In this document: one piece after another, positions 42,801 through 53,900 of the stretch
Layout of the letters: every line of letters begins with the position of its first letter
Numbering within the stretch: the first letter of the stretch is position 1
Assembly (NCBI RefSeq): GCF_021018805.1
Contig: NC_086259.1
Span: 14,475,001-14,539,000, forward strand
Length of the DNA: 64,000 nt
Source: Prinia subflava
Lineage: Eukaryota > Chordata > Aves > Passeriformes > Cisticolidae
Direction: 5' to 3'
Notes under the pieces: model-generated
What the model saw: the letters and a program-made list of their open reading frames with translations, nothing else
Database searches by the model: none
Told to the model about the DNA's origin: nothing
Position numbers and translations under genes: made by a program

Positions 42801-45800
42801 TGCCTGACAGCAAAGGCAGAATGGAGTTCAGCTCCTTCCTCCAGGCCCAGCAGCCTTTCCCTCACTCCCAGCAGCAGGATTTTGGAGCAACACATGAAAC
42901 AAGCAGCATACTCACCTCCTGTGGGGTCGGGCTTGATGGGCTCAAAGGAGGTAGAGGTGCTGGGCAGGACAGAGCTGCTGTCCAGCGAGGCTGAGGACTG
43001 CAGCAGCTGCGTGTCCAACGCTCCTGGCTGGCCCTCGAAGTCACCACTGCCCTTGGACTCTGCGGCCGGGACATCGCACTCTGGGAACAGCCACAGACAC
43101 ACCCAGGAATGTCATCTCCCACCAGCCCCAAGGCAGCTGCAGCACAGACTCAGCCCCCGCTGGCAGTGCTGGCCAGGCAGCTGCACAGGGAGCAGCTTTC
43201 CTGCTTTCCTCCGTGTCCATATTTGGACATATTTCCTGCTGATCAATGAACCTGCATGACCAGCTTCTCCCCTCCAGGTGCTCCTATAGGCTGGCACTAC
43301 CCACTGAAGCCAAGCCTGATCTCCCTGAGCACAGCCAGTCCCACCAACCAAGGCCAAAGGAAGGGCAGCAGCAGCAAAGGCAGTGATGCCCCTTTGCCGG
43401 GAGCTCTCAACGCTCTGCATCCAGCAGTGCCAGCCCAAACAGAGCCAAGGAATGTACCTCCTCTACCAGCCACCAGCCCGTTTCTGCCTCCTGGAGCTCC
43501 CTCTCACCTGTGCCTGCATTCTTCTGTGTGGGAGGGCCGTGGTCCTGAGTGCTGGTGGGTGTTGGTGTGGAGGGCTGGGTGCTGCTGGGAACAGAGGCCT
43601 CCTGGAAGTGGGCGAGTGGTGGGATTTGTGGTTTTGAGGGTGCAGCTGCCTGGCACTGAATGAGGTCTTCAGGGGGAGGGACAGGGAGTACGACAGGAGG
43701 AGAGCTCCAAGTATCTTTGTTTACTAGGAGAACATCAATGGGACCACTTGTGCTCTTCAGGTGGATCTGGTATTTCTTCTGTCCATTTAGGCCCTGAAAA
43801 AAATCAAAAGCAAAACACAGACATACTTTAAAATAATTTTCAAATAGCACATCAAGTTTCCACAGGCAAAACATACATGTACATACATGTGCACACACAC
43901 ACACAGCCCCTGCACTCTGCCCATGAATTTATCACTCACCTCAGGGACAGGAACCTCCAAACGTGTGCCAGATGGGGCTCGAATCACAAGGAGGGTGTCT
44001 CCTGTGAAAACAGAACCAGTCAGGGCTCCTGGGCACAAGCTGTTGTGATGTTAATTAAGCGCTGATGAAGATCCCCTCCTCAACCTCCCCCGTCTCCTGG
44101 CAATCCTCCTTGGAAGGAAGACATCTACACCCCAAGCACCTCATACAGTTCTGAATGTGCCAACGGCCCAGGGCACAAAGAACCTGCAATTCTTCTCCCA
44201 GTGCAACCCTGAAGATTTTCAGCAGTGTCCTTATCAAGACTAATCTCTCTTTTCCCTAGAAGAACTGGCTTAAATTCACTCCTAAGAACATCTGACTCCA
44301 GAGGGAAGTATCCTTCATTCTGCAGTCACAAGCTTTCAGATGTGAATTAGTAACAAAAGAATTGCACTGCCAGCAGAAAAATGGGGTTGAAGCAGGCTCA
44401 GAGCCAGGCTGCCAACCTCAGGCTGGTGTCCCAACACCTGAAACCAGCACTCCTCAGTCTCTACTGGCCAGAGCTACCTTAGTTGTACTAAGAGCCTAGC
44501 ACATGTGGGGCTGGAAGCCAGACTGACAGCATCCTTCCTTTCCAAGTTCTGCAGCTCCTTAAGACCTGCACCCTTAATAACTCAACAGTCACAGGCAAGC
44601 AGCTCCCAGCCCATATCTGGGTATAGAGAAACATGAACAGAGAAATACCAGAGCTGTGAATATCTGACATATTTAGATCAAGCAGCTTTCACTTTGAATG
44701 TTTACGCTTTAGTGTGATTAATATTCACAATTCCCCAGTATTCTGATTAAGCTTCACTTGGTGATTAACACAGAAGATCCCCAGAGTGATGAGAGAGTGG
44801 ACAGCAGAAAAGCACTTCCCTTCATTTCAGGCAGACGATCAAAAGTCAGATCAGCAAAAGGTAAGGGGATTAAAAATAACATGGGATTTGTCAATTGGAT
44901 GTGACTTGTTTAACAAATCTACACTTAAGAAAAATGTAAAATACATTAAAAATGCATAATGAAGCTCAAAGCCACCAGCTGAAGCTGTAAGACCCGTTAG
45001 TTTCAAAGACAGGTGCTGGATTTGTATCTCCTTTGATAAATATGTCCCAAATACATGTACAAAACAGCACCCAGTAGGTTTCCACTTCCTTTTTGAATCT
45101 GCAAGTGCAAGATGCATCACAGCCACAGGTGGGGAAATTATGTTTCCCAGTCACTAAAAACTGACATATTCTTACTTCTCTTTTTAATTTTTTTAATTAA
45201 TCCCTATTTAACAAGAGTCCAAGAGTGGAAATCTTGGAGCAAGCAAGTTCAATACCAGTCAATTAGAAAAAACAGGAGCTGAAATTCAGCCTGCACCACA
45301 ATTTGAGAACACAAGAGGTCCACCAAAGAACCTCTGTAAGGCTCAGGTGTTCAGGACAGGAAAAAGAGTCATGTGAGGCATATTCATACAGGAAAATTGG
45401 ACAGGTAATGGAAAACCATGGATGAAGCCTCCATTCTAGAGGGAAGTGACACCTACCCTCAGTAAGATCTAATCTCTGCATGTTTTGGTGAGGTCTGACC
45501 TCAGACACAAACTGGTTTACAAAAAACAGGTGCAATGAAATGCAAAACACTCAACCAGCCAAGCAAGGAGCTGTCTGCTGGTCTCCAGTAAACTCTTCCA
45601 GACTGTTACGAGTGATCTGGCCCCCAGCACTGTCAAACTGAAAACACAATCCCTGCCCCCAAAAGTGCAGCTTCAGCCAGAAGAAACAGTAAAGCCAAGG
45701 GGGTGGTGATGCAGCTGTTACACCAGCAGGAACTTGGTGAACAAGGAAAGCACAAAGGTAGCAATAACAAACAGAGGAGCTGATGAAGTGCAGGGTGAGA

Positions 45801-48800
45801 AAAGTGCTTGGAGGAGATGAGGAGAGCCAGACACAGGTGAGATTATGCTTGGCTGGAGGCAGCCGGGATAAACAACTTCAATCTCTGCAGCAACCAAGCA
45901 GATGCAGGTTGCCAGCTCAGGAGAGGTCAGGCACCCACTGAAGCAGAAAGGAGCTGCGACCCCAAACCACCACAGCTGAGTGGGAAAAGCAGTTCATGTC
46001 CTGAGGCTACTCCACTGCATGCTGGCCATCAGGCATTAATCTGGTCTTACATCTGTCATTAGAACTGGCAACAGAAGAAACAAAGACTCCTGTGGGTTTT
46101 CTTCCCTTCTGCCCAGAGACAGAACATAGGACTTTTGATACAGGCCCCTCACAACTTTAGGAATGAAGGGAGTGAGGGCAGAGCAAGGGGTGCATTCCCT
46201 TCTGTCCTCCACTGTCTCCTTCCTGCATTCTTGTTGCCAGGGGAAATGATGTAGCTGAGGGACCACCTTTAATACTATTTCCCTGCTTACACCATGGTTT
46301 CTACTGTGCACTAAAATTTGTTTCCTGTCATTAGAACACTGCCCACCCAAGCCCTTAAAATTAAGGGTTTCTAACATAACACACATACACCTACACAGTG
46401 AAACACAGCAAGACTTCCTCAGGAGCAGCACCTCAATTCCTTTAAGCACAAGTAAAAGATATGGCCTGTCCCTTCTAATGGAGACAAGAAAGCTACAACT
46501 CATTGGTACACAAACGCAGGATGCCATCAGAACTGACATTACATCTCACTTGATGGTGTTGGGCAGCCCATGGTCTGCTGCTCACTCTTTCTTGCAGAAA
46601 GGAGAGCAGCTGGGACAGACTGACAGGCCTGCAGCATTACATCTTTACAATGGAGCCCCATTCCCTCACCTGTGAAGCACTTGCAGATATCTTCATGTGT
46701 CACATATGCTAATGTTCCCAAGGTTAAGGAGAAAGGCTGCAGCTTCCTGCACAGAGAGCTCAAAGGGCACCTGGTGTTTCCTTTCTGAGCACAAGGAACA
46801 CCATTCCTAGAAGGCTCTCCATGCCACACTCTGAAGTGGTCTGCAGGTGAGGTCTGCAAGCTCCATGCCCATCAGAGCTGACATCCTGAGATAGTTAAGC
46901 CACAAGAGCTGCTCTGCACTCAAGAGAGTGGCACCTGTGACTCAGAAAGAAGCACTTTTCTCACTGTGGTAAACATTACTGTGTTTTTTACTTCCAAAAG
47001 CCAGAGGAGAAGCTGGATGCAGAGAAAAGCAGGTCTCCAGGATAGACAGTTACTCTAATTTCAAACCAAGGTGCTGCCTTTTGACCCTTTCAGTGCACCT
47101 TCTCCAGCAGCAACAGGTCAGCACCCACCAAGCCCTCAGGTCTCTGCTCCCCAGCCCAGCAAGTGAACACAGAGACAGAGCCATCAGTTCACACAAAGGA
47201 TATCGACTGTTCTGCATGTCTTCTGTAACATTTTTGATGCTCTGCTGAACCCACATCTTCTGCTGCTCCAGCTCCTGTTCCCGCTGCTCCAGGTCCTCAA
47301 TGTCTGCCTTCAGCTCGATCAGTTTGTGAGCTATTTCGCGTGTGTTGCAGCCAGGACCCACACCCCTGGGTAAAGCAAAAATGGGTGAGATGTATCAGCC
47401 TCTGGAGGCACACAGAACAACCCCAACCTCTCTGCTAGCCTCTTATTCCCACCCATGTCAAACATCAATGCCACACTGCCTGGAAAGCCATGTCTGTACC
47501 TGCTCTAGATCCCCACCTCCCAGCACAGCAATGTGTGGTACATCTTTCTACTTCCCCTGTCTAGTGCGACTCTTCCCTACCTCCAGTGCCATGACAGGCA
47601 TCTTTTCTAGCCCAAGGCAGTGCAAATATTTAGTTTGTACCAAAATAACACCTTTGCTGTAAGAGAGACACCACACATACTTCAGCTTTTCTCGCTGTAC
47701 CATCAGCACAGCCCAGCTGGGGGAGGCAAGAGCATGGACCACTGAGGAATCTCCCTCTCCACTGTCACTTACACCTGCACTAGCAGGGACCTGTGAAGGG
47801 TTTAGACCACCTCTGCCACTCACTTCCACTGGATACTGTTCTTGGACTTCTTCTCAATCAACCCGATGCCTTCCAGGACATTCGTGATATCGTAGATCCG
47901 TCGCTTCTGTCGCACAGCCAAGGTATCTGCAGCCTGAAAAAGGTTAAGACACTTAATTCCAAACTCTCAGTCGTGTTTAGCTCCTTCCTGCCCATCAGAT
48001 TAACTCCTGGCCAAGTACTTTGCTCCCCATTTCATACCTCTCCCATTCCAGCGCTTCAAGTTACACAGCCATGATCTTGATCTCATATGACCATGAGGGG
48101 AAGTCACTCATTCTTCTTTTTTTTTCTTACCCCAAAGCCTCCCCACTAAACACAAACCAAATTCCAGCAATCCTGCTCACAGTGGATCCAAAAATCACCA
48201 TACCCAGTAGCAAAGCAGTGCTAGAAAACAATAGATCAGCAGCCTAAAAATTCAGTGCTCCCTCGGGGTAGAAAAGGAGAAGGGAAGGGGAATGCTGAGA
48301 GCTCTCTGCACAACACTTCAGTGAAATCAACATTCACAAGATCTTTTCTGAAGCTGATCTGATGCCACTTGACAAAGAATCAATATCTTTTCAAGAGATT
48401 CCTCTGTTTGAAAGACATGGTTCCAGGTAGAGAGTAAACATGAGCAACCCTGGGGCTTCCTTGCCTTGCTCACACAACCCTTTTCCCCTCAAGTTTCAGG
48501 ACTCGAGGAATGGCACTGTTTCCACTACTACACAGCAACCTGGCATCAGCAAGAGTTAATGTCCATGGCAGTGCAGACAGAACAGGTCAGCACAGGAACC
48601 ATGTCCCTGTCACCCACCAGTGACAGGCCAGGACTTTGGAGACCCTACATCACACAACTACACAAATCACACTGAACAACACGAATCCACTTAATGGACA
48701 TTTGAAGCAGAAAGATATTGTAAAATCCAAAGAGAAAACAATTTGGCACAGGCATGGAGCCAGGAAACTCCTCCAGCCCTGCATCATTGGGGCTTTCTGG

Positions 48801-49744
48801 CATTTGTCTGTCTTACACACATGCCCACATAAGAAGTGCTTATATAAACCACAGCAGAGGAACTTCCCCTACAGGAAAAGCCAGAGATCAAGCACTGTAT
48901 ATGGCACAGTGTTACTTCCTCTAGGTGAAGATCTTAAAAATACAGAAGCAAGATGCATTCACAGAGCAATTCTCCACTGCCTAAAGGCATCGGGGATAAC
49001 CTATGGCAGGTGACTCCGAGCACACTCCCCCTCCTGGTGTGCGCCGGGAGGGTGAAGTGCTGTACGGGCAGTTTCTATAGGTGTTTCTGTAGATGTCTGA
49101 GGCTTTGCAGAGCCGGATCATTATGGTGCCAGTGATCAAGTGCAGGGCAAGAACACAAAAGAGAACAAGGTGGTCAAACGGGTCTGCAGCTGAAGCACAC
49201 AAACACCTGGCGAGGTCCTGAGGAAAGAGTGCCTGGGACAACCCGATGGGATGGGGAGAAGGGCTGGGAAGGAGAAGCAGGAGGGGGAGTGAGGGCGGCC
49301 AATGCAGAGCCCTCTGTGCACGGCCGGCAGCTCTGCCGCGCCCCCAGGGACCCCGCTTTCCGAGCACCTAGAAATAGGATCAATACGGCTGGAAAAGCTC
49401 TCCGGGATCATCGATCCCAACACTAATCCCACCGCTAAACCATGTCCCTAAGCACCACATCCACAAGCCTTTTGATCAGTGACTCCACCGCTGCCCTTGG
49501 CAGACCATACCACCAGTGCCTGACCATTCTTGCCGTGAAGAAATTTTGCCTGGAATCCAATCTAAACCACCTGCTGCACCGGGCGCTGTCATGTCCCCGT
49601 TCTCTCCCTTCAAACCCGCTCCAGCCGCCGGAGAACCGGTCCCGCCGAAGCCCCGCTCCCCCGGCGGCCGCTCCCTCCGAGCCCACCCCCGGCCCGGCGG
49701 AGCCCTCGCCCCCCGCCGGCTGCCCCCGCACCAGCTTAAGGTCG

Positions 49745-49782
<38 letters not shown>

Positions 49783-49878
49783 CTTGGTGGTCAGCAGCCC
49801 CAGGCTCTTCTCGTGCCGGCTGGGCGCGCCCGCAGCCCCGCTGCCACCCCCGGGGGGCTGCGCCCCGCACTCCGCCAT
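39803..49878 (-). CDS. E2F4: Transcription factor E2F4
   Basis: E2F4 pairs with DP proteins and p107/p130 to repress cell-cycle genes in quiescence. Exons in transcript order: 49732-49878, 47824-47933, 47204-47365, 46670-46713, 43940-44001, 43508-43793, 42916-43080, 41758-41805, 40184-40228, 39803-39918; total 1185 nt, 394 aa (human 413). The winged-helix DNA-binding domain spans about residues 20-87 ([39 protein letters not shown]). A leucine-rich coiled coil for DP pairing covers about 100-140 and the marked box about 140-215. The C-terminal pocket-binding region is intact ([20 protein letters not shown], ending PVLNL). The polyserine tract of mammalian E2F4 is reduced to three serines (LDSSSVLP). 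Intron 3 is an AT-AC U12-type intron. I chose the ATG at 49878 (MAECG) because it matches the family start; an in-frame ATG lies 30 nt upstream at 49908. Confidence 0.97.
43873..43912. repeat. CA/TG simple repeat in E2F4 intron 5
   Basis: A short acatacatgtacatacatgtg tract leads into about seven CA dinucleotides. It could be a polymorphic microsatellite. Confidence 0.8.
46714..47203 (-). other. U12-type AT-AC intron of E2F4
   Basis: On the minus strand the intron starts ATATCCTTT, the canonical U12 AT-AC donor. It ends TCCTTAAC-CTTGGGAAC, with the U12 branch-point consensus TCCTTAAC placed 9 nt before a terminal AC. Splicing at these positions joins AACAGTCG to ATTAGCATATG, giving [14 protein letters not shown], which matches the E2F4 family. 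No GT-AG alternative keeps the frame and the conserved peptide. Confidence 0.95.
49376..49570 (-). mobile_element. CR1 LINE fragment (minus orientation)
   Basis: Reverse-complement CR1: ccaacactaatcccaccgct, aaccatgtccctaagcacc, gtgactccaccgctgcccttgg and ccgtgaagaaattttgcctg blocks. It lies in E2F4 intron 1, about 160 bp from exon 1. Confidence 0.88.
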
Positions 49879-50948
49879 CTGCCCGCCGCCGGCTCCGGGG
49901 CCGCGCATCCGCTTCCGGGCCGCGGGGCTCCCCGGGAACCTCCGGGGCGGGGACGGCGGCGGGGCGGGGACGGGGGACTCCCCCCACCGCCTCCCCGCTT
50001 TGCTGCCGGTGTTCCGTCAGCCCCGTCGGTTTGGGGGTCCCCCGGGTAAAGCCAGGGGTGCGTCCATCCTCTCGCCGTTCCGCGGTGCCAAAGTCAAACT
50101 CCCGCCCTGTGGTACCAAAGCCAAACCTCAGCCATGTACCCGGCTCTCACCGCCCCGGTGACGGGGGCGGCTTGCTGCTCCAGCACACCCAGTACCGGGG
50201 GAATCCTCCAGCCTGTGCCCGAGGAAAGCAGTCTGTGGCAGGGACATATCCATCTTTAGCCATGGAGGGTCCATCCCCACGTTGTCGCCTTCGGGCGAGG
50301 CTGGCACAGCGCACCCTCTTATAGTGGATCTAGCCTCGAGTGGGCTCGCACAGAGGATGGGCTGGGCTGTGACACTCCGCTGTCCTCCCCGAGCCAGGGT
50401 GGGTGCGAGGAGGCAGCACTGTGGGCACGGAAAGGGCTGAGTGTCCAGAGAACAGGGGGTGCCGGTGAGAGTAGACAGGGTGTGATCTCCAGGACGAGAG
50501 GAAATGGCCTCAAGCTGAGTCAGGAGAGGGTTAGATTGGAAATTAGGGGAAATTTCTTCATTAAGAGATGGTCAGGCGGGGGAAAATGTTGCCGGGGCAG
50601 TGGTGAAATCACCATCCCTGGATATGTTAAAAAGGAGTGTGGATGTGTCACTTAGGAACATGGTTTAGTGGTGAGCTTGGCAGGTAACGGTTGGTACTCG
50701 ATGATCTTAGAGGGCTTTTCCAACCTAAATGATCCTTTGATTCCGTGATTTCTACTCCCCAGCCCTCTGGCTGTGGCGGTGCCTTCCCGTGTCCCCCCTC
50801 CCCTCCGCCCCCTGTTCCTGACGTCCTGAGCGCGGCTGCGGGAACACAATGGGGCCCTGAGGAGCGCGGCTGCTCCGGCTGAGGAAACGGCAGCCGGCTT
50901 CCTCCGCAGCCCTGCCCCGGCCCCGCAGCCCCGCACAGCCTGGACACC
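49879..50948. promoter_or_regulatory. Shared E2F4 / EXOC3L1 promoter interval
   Basis: The two genes are transcribed away from each other with start codons 1.07 kb apart. CpG-rich DNA lies on both sides: 49560-50200 around E2F4 and about 50780-51010 around EXOC3L1. A CR1 copy occupies the middle. A cttccggg ETS-type element sits at 49912-49919, just upstream of the E2F4 start. Neither side has a TATA box. Confidence 0.6.
50440..50745 (+). mobile_element. CR1 LINE 3'-end fragment
   Basis: Sense-oriented CR1: gaggaaatggcctcaagctg, ttagattggaaattagggga, aatttcttcattaagagatgg, ggtggtgaaatcaccatccctgg-like, then a degraded ggttggtactcgatgatctt and cttttccaacctaaatgat. It is 5'-truncated and inserted between E2F4 and EXOC3L1. 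Confidence 0.93.
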
Positions 50949-53900
50949 ATGGGCATGTCCGCCGAGGACGAGCGCGCCGCCAGCCCCAGAGGTAACGGGG
51001 ATGCTGCGCCCCGGGGAGCCGGCGAGCTGGGCAGGGAAGGGAGGCTGATGCTTGCGGCACGTTTTGGGGATTCCCCTGCCCTTTGCCTCACCACCCCCTC
51101 CTCCCTCCTGGATCTTTCCCCTGTGCCGCGGCTGGTGCCTTGTGTCCTTGCGGGGTGGCAGCCTGGCTATGCTTCCTGATGGTGATACCTGCGCCGGGGC
51201 AGCACAGCTCACCGCACATCTTATCTTCAAAGCTGCTGTCCCCCTCCCTAATCCCTTGGTCCCCAAGGCTGCCAGTGACTCCCCAGCAGAGCATTAGCCT
51301 GGCTTGGCACGGGGTGACAGCCCCGCGGGGCTGCAGGGAGTGGCTGGGGATGGGATGGGTGGGGAGTGATGAAACCAGGCACTGGGGACTGGGAATGGTG
51401 TGTGATAACTGTGCTGGTTCTCAGCCCTCCACTGTAGCCAGGAGCTCTTTGGCATGGCTTCGGACCCTGTGTCAAGGGGGACACAGCTGCATGGGTGCTT
51501 TGGGGAGACCAGGACCAATCCTGGTCTCCAATCCTGACCTTAGCCTGGCTCTCCTTCCTGCGAGAGCTGCCATCTCCCTGCTGACTCACTGCTGGAGTCT
51601 CAACCCTGCTGACAGCTTCCCAAGTGGCATCAGATCCCCTCAGACAGCCCAGCACTGTGTTTGGGGGAGCAGCCAGGATGTGTGCTCAGCCTGGGGACAA
51701 TCTAAGCTGGCAGGCTGAGTCACAGCTCCCCAGAGCAGCCTTCTTGCTGCCACAGCTGCTGTGACAAGCCTGGGCTGTGGTGGTGGCATCCTGGGGGTCC
51801 CTTGCAGAAGGACCCTCTTGGTGCCAGGCTCCCCAGCTTCCCATGTCCGTGTGTGCTTGGAAATCCACTGGCAGCGACTTCCTGCCTCTGGCCTCAGGGG
51901 CCCTTCCTGCCCCACTTGGTTGTGCTCGCTGACCCCTGGCTTCATCCCCAGACGAGGAGTGGCCGGAAGCAGAGAAGGCTGAGAAGCTGGCGAGGGGGGC
52001 CGCTCTGAAATGGGCTTCAGGGGTGTTTTACCGCCCCGAGAAACTGGAGGGGCTCGGGCATTACCGGAGACGAGAGACGCAGAGGAACAGCTCCATCCAG
52101 TCCCGGCTGAAGGTGTGTGTTTGCCCATCCCATGGACACTTGCAGCCACACCCCCTCCTCAGGCAGGGATCCCAGCCAGGGTCCCCTCTTTCGAGATGAA
52201 TCCTCTGTATGTCTTCTTTTGACTGAATCTTTTCCTTTCCTGGTGCTTGGTGGGTGAAGTGCAATTATAGGGCAGAGAAGATCCCCTTCACCCTCTGCCT
52301 TAACCCCAGGCAGTGTCTGAAGTGTTATAAAGGAGTCTTCTGTGTCTCCGACCATCCTTCAAAATAAAACACCAAGGGGATTCAGCACATTCCATGTGCA
52401 GGACTCAGCGCACCCCATCACTGCTCCGTCCCAGCCCCAAAGGCTGCCCTGCCCCACGGCTGGGAGGAGGCACACAACTCCAACCTGCCCCTGCCTGTGG
52501 GTCTGCACAGGGAAAATTCCATCTCTACACATTTGTAAGGGTGGTACCAGCCCTCCTGCACACCTCCCTCCTCACCCACCTCCCCTTCTGCATGACCCAA
52601 GGAATTATTAACTTCAGGACTGAATCAGTCTGAGCACCACAACTTTCTCCTGATAATTTTAGAGATGGTTTCTCCTCCCCTGACTCTGGATGAATTGTCT
52701 GGGAGGCCTCAGTGAAAACAGCTTGCTTCTGGTGATTCTTGGCACCAGGAGCGGGGAGTTAAATGAGTGAATAGGGCAGGGAGATGTGCCATTGCCTCTG
52801 CAGGGCTGGAAACGATGGCACTCCATTTGGGGGAGGGTTTATATTGCCAATGAGGTCCTTCATGCCTTGGGGGCACATGGGGGCCTGTGACCCACTGCTC
52901 TTTTGCAGAAACAAAGTGATCTTTTAAAACTGAAAGAGACATCTGATTGCTGTTTACCCTGGACCTTGTGGGGCTGGGAGAGTGCCTGCAACACAGATCA
53001 TGCAGGTCTGGGGCAAATGGTGTGGAGCCCTCCTTCCTTCTGGAGCTCCCCTCCATCCTTTTCTGCTCCCCAGTCAACTGTCCAGTCCTACCTGGAGGGG
53101 GTAAGTGCAGGGCTGGAGCAGCTGCGGTCGGCGGCCCAGGAGGTGCAGAGCGTGTGCCAGGACCTGGGCGCTGCACGGTGGGCCCTGCTCGACAGCGCAG
53201 ACCACTTCCAGGGCCTCCAGCAGATGAGGGAGCTGATGGAGGAACATGTGCAGCTGGCCTCGGTGGTCCAGGTGCTGCCCCAGATCTTCTCGGGTAAGGC
53301 ACTGGCCCAATCCTGGTCAATATGGGCTGGAAAGCACTGGGGGAACCTCATTCCAACCACGGGCTCTGTGCAGGGCTCATGGCAAAGCCTGAGCTGAGCA
53401 GGTCACTCAGGCTTTGCCAGTTGGGTGAATGAAGATATCTGTGCTTCCCCCGGGCCTGATTCAATGGTGTTCCCACAGCCCCAGACCTTTCCCCTCACCA
53501 TCTCCTTGATAACTTGCATCTATGTTCCTGGTGCAAACCCCTTCATCTCACACTCAGTGCTGGCATCTCTCCTCCCTCTCCCACAGTCCACGAGGTTTTT
53601 TCCCATATCCTGCAGCTGCTCCATGGGCAGCATCTCTTGGAGGCCCACGTGGAGCTCATGATGGTGGAGCAACTCCGGGATGACATCCTCTCCCAGCTGC
53701 ACCTCCGTGGGCTTTCCAGTGCCCAGGCAACTGTGCTGTCCTACTTCAGTGGCCTGCAGGACCTCAACGAGAGCCTGGCCAAGCAGCTATGGGACATTGT
53801 GGGCAGCAGCCTGCAACTGGTGCGCGAGGACCCTGTTCTCTTTGTCACTGCTGTGAGGATCATTGAGCGGGAGGAGAAAATAGATGACACTCTGCTCTTG

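Noticed and set aside
49876..49908. Upstream in-frame ATG of E2F4 at 49908
   Set aside because: The family starts MAE; the ten extra residues are low-complexity GC-rich sequence next to an ETS-type promoter element.
52903..53397. Open frame extending EXOC3L1 exon 3 upstream and downstream
   Set aside because: The conserved peptide begins at STVQSYLEG after a clean acceptor at 53072-53073; the upstream extension is intron 2 that happens to lack a stop.
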